Positions 42,201 to 54,200 of a stretch of DNA of 64,000 nt are shown here, in pieces (positions within the stretch are counted from its first letter, which is position 1; each line of letters starts with the position of its first letter). The stretch spans positions 18,316,011 through 18,380,010 of the forward strand of contig CM046297.1 in NCBI GenBank assembly GCA_025267735.1, read 5' to 3'. This stretch comes from Mactra quadrangularis. Its lineage: Eukaryota; Mollusca; Bivalvia; Venerida; Mactridae. The notes beneath the pieces were generated by a model that made no database searches, was not told the DNA's origin, and saw nothing but the letters and a program-made list of their open reading frames with translations. The translations under genes were made by a program, and so were the position numbers.

Positions 42201-45200
42201 CACTACATAAATATACACTGATATTTTCTTATTCATGTCAACTACACTACATAAATATACACTGATATATTCTTATTCATGTTTACTACACTACATAAAT
42301 ATATACATTGATATTTTCTTATTCATGTCAACTACACTACATAAATATCAACTGATATTTTCTTATTCTAGAAATAACGACTTGTCCCTACAAGACATAT
42401 AAATGTAAAAATGGACGTAAATGTTTGAAGTATCATCAACTATGTGATGGTGTTGTTGATTGTGAAGATGATGGCGATGGTGATGACGGTGATGACGAAG
42501 GACCTGATATGTGTGGACCAGGTTAGAAAATATTCTTGTATTAGACTTAAACTAAAAAATAGGTTCGTTTGCCTTTTACCGACCCTTTACCAAGTGGTTA
42601 GGTAGGAAAAATATTTTATTTTCCTTCCTAAAGCAGAATTATAATCATAAAGAAACTACCGGAATGAAATACCATGAACAGTCCTGACCAATAGAAAAAA
42701 CAACACCACATATATTTTTCGATTAAAATTCTTTGAGTTGCGGCATTTTTTTGGGTCGGTCAGTAAAGGGCAAACAAACTTAATTTTAATTTAGGCCTTA
42801 CAATTATTGTCTTAACCTGGTTTTTTGGTTATCACTGTAATTTTAACTGGGATTTCAAAAATAGCATAACAGCTGTGTTGTGGAAAATACACAATAAACA
42901 TGGTTTGGGAGGTTTTAGGATGTCAGATGCTGAATTTCTTTAAGAATTATTTGACATTTTGTCTTTTCTATGTATTACAGAAAAGAAACAATCATGTGGA
43001 ACAATGGGATCATTATTATGTGATGGTAGTTGTATATATTTAACAGAAGTACAACATACAGTATGTACATGTAATGTTGGATATAAACTAGCTGACGATG
43101 AGATGACCTGTGTTGGTAAGTGTTATTATACCCCCGCTTCGAAGAAGAGGGGGGTATACTGTTTTACCCTTGTCCGTCCGTCCGTCCGTCTGTTACAAAA
43201 TTTCCGTCGCAGTTTTCTCAGCAACTATAACATGCAGCAGCCTAATACTTTGCATATTGCTTCATCCCATAGTCCCATGTGGTGTAAAGCGATTTCATGC
43301 TCCTTGCTCATCTTCTTCCTGTTTGTCGCATATTTTTAGATTTTGTTAAATGAAAGTTACATTATAATAGTCATATATCTCACAGCGGAGGTATCACTAG
43401 TGAGCATTAGCTCACAGATTTACTTGTTGTACATTATTTTAACTGTCAAAGCTTAATAAGAAATATTATACACCACTGAGGGCCTGCTGGTTTAATGGTG
43501 ACCAACCACTCAGCCCTATAACGTATAGTGGACCAAAGCTGAAGGCTGAGGTCCACTAAATGTTAGTGGATTGACTTAAATTTATTCCAAGCAGAGAGGG
43601 TTTGTTTGTACCGGATGTGTCCTTGCAGAATTACTTTTATTTTACACATTATTGGCAAAAAGTAAAGTTTAATAAATTGAAACTCAGATTAAATCCTTAG
43701 TTAATGAAACTCAGTATTTTTCTGCGAACAAACATTTTTATTTCAACTCTGTTTCTATTGGGGAGGTCCAGTACGAGCAAAGCTTTGTCTGCTTGAAACC
43801 CCTCTCGACTTGAGTTCTGGATTAAATCTATGATCTTATGTATTCATGTGGTCTGGACAAATCTTGCTAAATTCTTGACTTTTCATGAATTGTTAGTTTC
43901 ATTATTAAATTGTTATTTTCCTCATGTAAAATTTGCATACTATTATTTGCATGGACATTTTTTTAACATTTTCATTGTAATTCTGTAACTTCTTGTTTAT
44001 TATTTTTTGCAGAAGACAACCCATGTGAGAAATGGGGAACATGTTCTCAGTTATGTGCCTTCAATCCTAATAATGATGAACAGGATTTGATATGTAAATG
44101 TGAGGAACCAGGATATAAAAATAGTACACAGACTAATGGATGTAAACCTGTTGGTAAGATTTCAATCTTGTTATATCACCTTACAATATATACATACACC
44201 TAGTTCAGTGGACCTGGGAATTAAAAATAGATATGCGCACCACACTGTTACTATGAGCAGGTGCACTTTACAAGTGATCTTAAGTACAAAAACATGCATG
44301 ACCTATTAAATGGACTCTAAATTCATGCATGACCTATTGAATGAACTTAAGTACAAAAACATGCATGACCTATTAAATGGACTCTAAATTCATGCATGAC
44401 CTATTGAATGATAATAAGCACAAAAACATGCATGACCTATTAAATGGACTCTAAATTCATGCATGACCTATTGAATGAATTTAAGTACAAAAACATGCAT
44501 GACCTATTAAATGGACTCTAAATTTATGCATGACCTATGCAATGAACGTAAGTACAAAAACATGCATGACCTATGCAATGATAATAAGTACAAAAACATG
44601 CATGACCTATGCAATGATAATAAGTACAAAAACATGCATGACCTATGCAATGAACCTAAGTACAAAAACATGCATGACCTATGCAATGATAATAAGTACA
44701 AAAACATGCATGACCTATGCAATGATAATAAGTACAAAAACATGCATGACCTATGCAATGAACCTAAGTACAAAAACATGCATGACCTATGCTATGAATT
44801 TAAGTACAAAAACATGCATGACCTATGCAATGAACCTAAGTACAAAAACATGCATGACCTATGCAATGATAATAAGTACAAAAACATGCATGACCTATGC
44901 TATGAATTTAAGTACAAAAACATGCATGACCTATGCAATGAACCTAAGTACAAAAACATGCATGACTTATGGAATAAACTTCAATACATAAACATGCATT
45001 GAACTTCAGTTGTTAACACATGTATGACCTATTATTTAAACTTCAGTAGGTATACATGCATGTCCTATTTAATGAACTTTGATAGTAATGATAATAATAA
45101 TTTCTGAATGTTTTAGGTTATACACCATCATTATTGATAGCTGATGAGGAGAAAATGTATGAACAGAAAATTAATGTTGTTTATAATGAAACATTAGATA

Positions 45201-48200
45201 GAAAAGTAAGTAGTAATTATACCCCCGCTTCGAAGAAGGGTGGGGTATACTGTTTTACCCTTGTCCGTGCGTGCGTCCGTTACAAAAAATTTCCGTCGCA
45301 GTTTTCTCAGCAACTATATCATGCAGCAGTCTAATACTTTGCATATTGCTTCATCCCATAGTCCCATGTGGTGTAAAGCGATTTCATGCTCCTTGCTCAT
45401 CTACTTCCTGTTTGTCGCGTATTTTTAGATTTTGGCGGGGGTATCACTAGTGAGCATTAGCTCACAGATTTACTTGTTTGTATAGACCGACAATATCAAC
45501 CTGAGCTTGACCTTTATGCAAGAATATAATTATTAAACTCAGTATTTAAAGTCTATTTATATCTCTGTTTGTAAATTGCGCTTTATTGGACTTCCCTGTT
45601 GGTGTAGTCTTCTAACTTTAGCATACATAATATTACAGTAAAGTTTAGCTATAAATACCACTTTGGGGGTATATAGGAGTATAGGTCATATGGTCAGCTT
45701 ATTATACCCCTGCTTCGAAGAAGAGGGGGGGTATACTGTTTTACCCTTGTCCATCCGTCTGTCCGTTAAAAAATTTCCGTAGCAGTTCTCTCAGCAACTA
45801 TAACATGCAGCAGCCTAATACTTTGCATATTACTTCATCCCATAGTCCCATGTGGTTAAAGCGATTTCATGCTCCTTGCTCATCTACTTCCTGTTTGTCG
45901 CATATTTTTAGATTTTTGCGGGGGTATCACTAGTGAGCATTACCTCACAGATTTACTTGTTTTCTCAGCACCTAATATATGGATTTGATACAAACTTCTT
46001 GACAAAGACTTGTTGGTCGCAAAATCTGTTCATCACAATCACAATGGATACAAGGAAATCCAGTATTACCTTTTTTGTGATGTCCTTAATAAATAAAAAT
46101 ATGTCCTAGCACAATGAATGTATTGTACTTACAGTATTTATATTTCATGTTATACTGTATTTTAAATCGTTTTTGTGCTATGTATGTATAATTTTTAGCC
46201 AGATTTTTCAACAAAAAAATTCGGCTAATAGTTTGGCAAAACACAGGCAGCAGTTGGGCGGGCAGGCGTCTGGTGTCATTAACAATTGTGTTAAAGTTTT
46301 TCTTTTCCTTATATTTCTGCCATTTATTGTCAGATCTTTATGAAACTTCATAAAATGATAACATACTATGAGATGAACAGAATTAGAAAGTAACCACAAC
46401 TCTACCCGCCTTTATCATGGATTATTTCCCTTTAATCCGGCTTTAATGTGGTTTCCACAGTACATTTCTTGTCAGTTACTGAATTGTCTATCTATCCCAT
46501 TCAGTGATAGGTCTAGTTCTGTATGTTGTGTATCTGTAGGTTCCTGACAATTCTACTAAGATTATAGCTATAGATGTAGATGTATCATCTAACAATCCTG
46601 ATGAATGGAATATCTTCTTAATAAAAGACACAGACGGTCCTGGTATGTCGCTATTGTTGAAACCATTTAAACCTAGAGATAAAACACCTGAAAAAGTGGG
46701 GAAACCTGAACGTAATACAAGAGATGTTTCCTCAACACCAAGGGAAATTACTCTGGTAAGTATATTAAAGAAAAATAATTGCATTTTATTGTATGGGTAT
46801 CATGCTTATGCTGGGTCATTGACTTTACAGCTATATACCCTGTGATGCTTTTCACACAAAAAGTTTATGATAGAAATTATCGTAAATCAAAATCAAGAAA
46901 CATTATTAATATGATTTTTGGCATATCAATTCCAAATATTATAGAATTATGTAGAATGTAGTTTACCTTTTAAATTACATGTCATAGTAACGTTTATTAT
47001 CCTTCTTCCTTAGATCTGCAATTTTCTTAGACTAGGAACTCCAAAATGAATTAATTTACTTACAATAACTATTTTCTGAGAGTTTTTGTGAAAAGATGCA
47101 CCGTCATCATGATACTGGTATCTATCTAGCAATCTCTGTTGGAAGTCTTTTACTTTGCTTAGTGCTGCTGACATATTTGGGCAATGGAATTATACCACAC
47201 TTACAGGAACTCATTTACACCCCGGTGACTGAAGCAATAGTGGATATTTTTTTCCTCAAGGAAATTAGCAGTGCCCCTGTCAAAAAAATGACATTACATG
47301 TATTGTCAAATTTTTATGGAAGGTTATTATCTCCCTGAGTGGGATTCGAACCTGTACCTCCTTCAGGCGACACTAGATTCGAAATCCAGGCCTACTACCA
47401 AAAGCATTCATCACTGACCCTTGTTTAGACTTGGATCTTTTTGAAATGTTTCCAAATTAGAAAAAAAGTCTTGTTTTGAAATATTATAATTCAACTGTAT
47501 ACAATTTTTATTTTATTTTTTTAGTTAAGTGGGCTTAGTTCTCCTAAAGGTTTAGCTGTAGATTGGATTGGTAAAAATTTATATTGGACTGATAGTGGAT
47601 CATCTAAGATTGAAATGTGTCAATTAAATAATGAGTTATCGTGTGCAAGAAGAAAAACTATTGTTAAGTTAGATGATACTAAACCATTCTCTATCGTGGT
47701 GGATCCAAATTATGGGTAAGTTAAATGATGCCTTATTGCTTGTAACATGTGTAGATTGACTTTGTTCCCAATAGATATGTTATATGATCAGGGATGAGCC
47801 GAGAGGGCGATTCGGGCGAAGAAGTCGCCCTTTCCGTTAAAACTTCGCTCTATTAGCTCATCAAAGCGAAAACGAAGTCGCCGACATTTTTGGAAAATCA
47901 AAGAAACAAATTATGACCCAGATTATGTCAGTCCTCGAGACCTCGATTTAACGACGGATGGAACGTATCTTACATCCGCATTTCTTATGTAATCGACCTA
48001 TCAACTACGCGGGAGTTGTGCTGTTAGTATACACGCCTTAAAAGCCGATAATTAGTGACTCGTTTGTTTATCAATGCCCCCTGTGTGTATTGTCACCTTT
48101 AAGATCAACCAGCGTCCGCTTAAAAATCAATAGTGCTGTATGTCGGCCCGATAAGTTTGATATCGTAATTAAACGATTGAAATTAACAAACACGTGTCAA

Positions 48201-51200
48201 ACTATGATACTACAATAATAAAAGTAGATAAAGCTTTTTGGATGCTTGCCGTTAAATTGATAATTGTATTAAATTATGAGCGAGTTGTAAGGTAGTTAGA
48301 AAAGACGTAATTAGCAGTTTGTCAATGATTGCGTATGTTTTCGAGACCCACGCTATCGTCAATCAAATGAAGCGAGGTTAAATCTAAGTTAGTAATTTAA
48401 TAATCTTATTATTTTGATTATAAGTTCATCTTAATTAAGCAATAGATAACGGGGAAATTCCCTAAATTTTTCGATTTCAAGAATAAACACCGGTTGGTTC
48501 AAATGAATTTATGAAAATTGTCGAAGTATTCGTCACGTTATCTACCCGTTTGCAGACTCTAAAAAATCAATGATAAGCATACAATGCTACATAATATGTT
48601 ATATTTAAGAAAAATGTATGTTCTTTACAGCTGACCTAATTAAATAAAAATATTTAAACAAAGAAGGGTCAAAAACGAGGACACTTATAACATATTTTCC
48701 AAAAATGGTCGTATATGCATTTTTAATCTTATTTTATGAACAAGTAAAAATGCTAAACCTAAAAGAAGAACGTTTTATTGATATGAAAATTAGATAATTT
48801 AAGTTTACAATTTGATACAAAATCAATGTGTTCTGTGAATTTTGTGTAAAACATAGAACTAATAACTCAGTAACCAAACATCCAGGGAGTATTTAATACA
48901 CTACTTGTGAGTTACAGCAGACATATCATTTACTAAATGTAATAGTACAAATGTATTTAAAGGATAGAAGTTCTAGAAAAGTTTGCATTTGAGAAGTTTA
49001 TGAGTACTGTTCAAAACATTCCATTCGGCTCATCGAACTTTTCCCCCTTGTCTATCCTCACTTCTCCCTCACATCACTGCACTTCTCCCTAAATTACTGG
49101 GAGGGAGAAGTCACTTCTCCCTAAATTTAGAACCCAGGCTCATCCCTGATGATGTTATGAAAGAGCATTTTTTTGGAAATACTAGGATTCGACACTTAAT
49201 ATTTTTACTAGGGATCCAGAAAGATTTCCCAGCCAGCTATTCAGAAGATTTTTTATACAGATTAGCTGTCACAAATTGTGACAAACAATTTATGGAAACT
49301 CAAATTCATGTAAGAATACAGCGATTTAATGGGGTCCGACCTGATTCCCTAGTTAAGCATTAATTGGATTCCACCCAAGTTTTCAAACTTTCAGTACTGA
49401 AAGTGGGAGCCATTAAAAATCACAGAGCCTATTGGGGCACTAACATTTGGGGAATGGGTACCCAAAATACATAATCATTGGTAAAATTTTTTAGTATTAA
49501 TACTGATTTCAGTGTATTTAGACAAAAATACTCTATGTAATTTATATGAAATCTGTCTGTTTCAGTATTTTAAAAGTATGTTTTCAGTATTTCAAAAGCC
49601 ACCCAGCTAGCTCAGTTGGTAGCACGCAAATCTACTGATCGAGGGGTTATGGGTTCGATTCCTGGGTGGGGCATACTTTCGTGGAGCTTGGTTATGAAAT
49701 TAATTCTACGGCAATTCTGTCTCCTACCAATGATTTTTAATTATGTAGGGCAGTTGTCAGTCACTGACCAAAGTATGCACTTAGTAGTTTTTAACAGCTA
49801 AATCCAGAGATTTAACCTTTCCAGGAAGAGTGAGTAGGTTGACTGACAGCCATTATATGACCTATACAATGTGTTGCTAAGGTTTTAAACCCAACAAAAA
49901 ACAAACAAAACAGTATTTCAAAAACTTTCAACACCTACCAATGCATAAGATATTTCATAATTGTTATATATTTCACTTTCAGTAAAATATTTTGGACAAA
50001 TCATGGTTATCCACCAAGGATAGAGTCGGCATATTTAGATGGATCCAACAAAACTGTTCTAGTGCAAGATTTCCTTATATGGCCTAATGGATTAGCTATA
50101 GATTATCCTAATCAAAGATTATACTGGGCTGATACTAAAAGTCATACTGTGGAAACTGTTACATTGGAAGGCAAAGATAGACATATCGTGAAAACATTTG
50201 ATGGTAAATTTCTTTTTAAAATACTTAAAGATCACTGATATCTAACTGTTTATAGTATTTCTTTTGCTTTCAATATGTCAGATTTTTAAACTTTATCAAC
50301 TATTATTTCGCATGGACAAATAAAAAAATAGGTTGTTTTTTTGGTTCAATATCTTTCAATTGGTTCTGTAAAATAGTCCATTTTGCTGGACCAAATTTTA
50401 ACTAGATGATTGTGTAGTCATTGTGTTTGTGCATGATGCTGTGGTTTGTTAAGAGAGTGCCATGGCCCTGAACCTCTCTAGGTTTTCTGTCAGGGTTTCC
50501 TTACCCTTAGTTCTTGGTCAAGGGACCTTCCCTCGGAACACTGGGACTTCTGAACTCTGTAGCAGGGGCATCAGGGCATAACCACATTCCCGTGGGCCTG
50601 GCATGCCACATGTCTAAGGGCAGACCTTCCAGATGGACCGTACAATATATCCATAAGACTGGTTTAAAGGTGTAATAGTGAATGAAAAGAAGAAGAAGCT
50701 GGATCAAAAGATGATGGAAGTATTTCTTTAAGACTACATATATAACCAGGGGTGTGAAATTTTAACTTTTTTCCACTTGTCCATAGACAAGTGAATTCTA
50801 AACATAAACTTGCCGTGATTAAAAATGCACTTGTCCAGAAGTTCAATACTCAAAACAAACAATAGAGAATTATGATATAAAGAACAAATTTTAAGTAATG
50901 ATAGATGAAAAAATAGTTTACTGTTAAATATGATTGAAAAATCTACATTACCAAGTATTGGTACGTTAGTTTACTTACAGCTAATAAAGAACTTGTCTAC
51001 AGACCAGTTGGGTGGAAATATTTACTTGGCTGTAGACACAAATGCACCAGTCAAACAAGTTGGTATAGGAATTCCACATCGCTGATAACTGTCTATATTT
51101 TATCTTGTAGCTTCTGACCCACCATACATGGTTGATGTTATTGGAGACGATTTATTTGTGACGACATATAAACTTAATAAAGTATTAAAAATGAATAAAT

Positions 51201-54200
51201 TTTATAACAAAGACAAGGATGCAGTGATTGAGATGACAAACTCTATGATGCATATAGATGACATTGTTATACTACATGGAAGTAAACAAATAGTTCAATA
51301 TCCTGAATGTGAGTATATTGTCTAGTACAGTAAAGTTGGGCTACTAAGACCTCCAAAATTAGGGGTCTTAATAGCGGAACCATCTTATTAGGGCTGTCAC
51401 AATATACCAGTATACTGGTATATTGCAATACGCAGCTGTGGCAATACGTACCGCGATACAATATTAATGTACCGGTATTTGGCGATACTTTTTATTTTAT
51501 TGGAAATTCTTCCCTTCGCAAAATTAAAGTAGCGAAACGTTAGTTTTTTCCATTGTTCACTAATTTAACCTTAAGTTACAAAAATTTAACCAATTTGGGC
51601 GCATCACAGTCCTAAATGACAGTAAATACTTAAAGAGGTTAGATTCTATCAGTATCTACATGCAAATTTTGCATTGTTTCTGTTAAATACAGCGGCGGCA
51701 CAAGGAATCTAAAAACCAACAATATATCGTGGTACGTATCGAGATATGGTGCCAGGGTATTGCAGTATATCGCGATACGCTTATGGCATATTGTGACAGC
51801 CCTATATCTTATTATAGGGACTTTTTTACTTCTTAAATTAAGTATTTTGGACTTAAAATCATAAAAAAATCACATGATTTTGCCATAACCAAGGTGGTGT
51901 TTATAGTGGAACTTTTTTTGCTTGATAGCAAACATGTTCTTGCAACTTTTATTAATTAATCATTCATGAGTTTGTTTCCTGATTCTCTAGTACTGAGCTA
52001 GTAGAATAAAGTTACTTGTACATGGAATAATGGTGTAGGTTTTTGATGTGATTTAAAGCAAGGGAAGCTGCTGCCTATCCAATGATTACCAGATCATTGT
52101 TATAACCGCTTGACCTTGCCTACGTTATGAGGTATATAACACTATCGAGCACACTGTTCATGGAATGCTCTTGTTTATAAATTATAATTTCAATTATGTT
52201 TTTATACCCCCGCTTCGAAGAAGAGGGGGGTATACTGTTTTACCCCCGTGCGTGCGTGCATCCGTCTGTCCGTTACAAAATTTCCGTCGCAGTTTTCTCA
52301 GCAACTATAACATGCAGCAGCCTAATACTTTGCATATTGCTTCATCCCATAGTCCCATGTGGTGTAAAGCGACTTCATGCTCCTTGCTCATCTACTTCCT
52401 GTTTGTCGCATATTTTTAGATTTTTGCGGGGGTATCACTAGTGAGCATTAGCTCACAGATTTACTTGTTTTTTTCAGTTACTAATGCATGTAGTACAAAC
52501 CCATGTGCTGAGACACAGATGTGTATCAACAAGCCCTCAACAAAACCACATTTTACTTGTCTATGTGCTGATGGTGCAATATTTAATAACATTACCAGAA
52601 AATGTGACTTTGTACAATGCCCCTCGGATTATTGTAAAAACAATGGATCCTGTACTGTTACAGAGTATAACCAGTTTAAATGCAGGTAAGTCAAGTCAAT
52701 TAACATTATATATTTTTATAATGAAATAAGCATAATTTCCTTATTACACTCCCCCCAAAAATATAGTCATTATTATTATATAGTGTATATATTGCCCGCC
52801 CTGATAGCTCAGTCGGTAGCGCACAAGTCTACTGATCGAGGGGTCGTAGGTTAGATTTCTGGGTGGGGCATACTTTTTTGGAGCTTGATCATGAAATAGT
52901 TTTCTACAGCCATTCTCCCTCCTACCACTGATTCTAAATCATGAAGGGCAGTTGCTATCACTGACGGAAGTATGCGCCTAATAGTTGGTTAACAGCTAAA
53001 TCTTGAGATTTAGCCTTTCCAGGAGGAGTGAGTAGGTTGACTGACCGCCATGATATAACCTATACAATTTGTTGCTTTGCTATGGCATTAAACCCAACAA
53101 AATAAATAAATAAGTACATAATTTTTTTATTATTGAATATTTTTAAACTCTCAGGTGATACATACATTAACTGGAGTGATTTAAATATTATTTACAGTTT
53201 TTTAATTTTACATATCGATGAAACTTGATAGTCATATATACACTTGGGTCCAAAAGTTTCTTTACACATTGTTAAATTTTTATGTTTTGGAATATACTTA
53301 GGTATACTTTACATGTCATTATTTGTTTCATATCTAATATAAAGTTTATAATAAACTGTCAATTATGTTCTACCTTATATATTTTTATTATAAATAAACA
53401 ATTAAAATATGAAACAATTGTGTCTTGATTAATATTTGCAATAAAAAAGGAAAAGAAAATATGAAACAATTACATCATTCGGAACTACCTCGGCGATTTT
53501 CCACGCAAATACACCTCGGATATCACGAGGAGCGAAAGTAGTTCCATCATAGAATCTAGCCTCGTTCCCGACATTTGGAACGCTGGCACACACCATCAAT
53601 GCCTGTAACTGATATTCACTCAAATCAAAGTTGATCCTCAAACATTTTTGTGTACTCGATACTTTCTGCGAAATGATCTGCCATGTTGGTTGTTTACATC
53701 GGCACTACTTAACCTATGAGGTTAATCGCCTGACCTCATAACTTTGTTGTATTTCTACTACGATTGATATCCGAGGTGTATCTTCGTAGATGATCGCCGA
53801 GGTCGTTCCGAATGCAATTACATGTGTTAAGAAACTATTGGACTCCAGTATATATGTGTACAGCAGAAGGGTTAATGTATGTATCACAGTCTGTTGAATA
53901 CAATTTAACAGTACTAATTTGTTTGTTTGTAGTTGTAAGATAGGTTTCGGAGGAAAGAATTGTGAGGTAGATGCATGTTTAAATTATTGTTTACATGGTG
54001 GATCATGTCATGTGACCTCAGACAAACCTTCTACACCAATATGTCAGTAAGTAAACCTTTCTTTAGTCTTTGTTCATTAAGGTTAGACTAACTAGTTTAT
54101 ACAGAATACAAATTTTAGTTTCTGTCTGTTTGTACATATAAGAATGAATAATGAACATAAGCTATGTATAGCTTTTGACTGACTTAATACAAAACTTGTT

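Noticed and set aside
44511..45002. 163-codon frame with NMHDLCN repeats
   Set aside because: 36-base minisatellite inside intron 24; frames open in several phases and on the other strand, with no domain or splice continuity.
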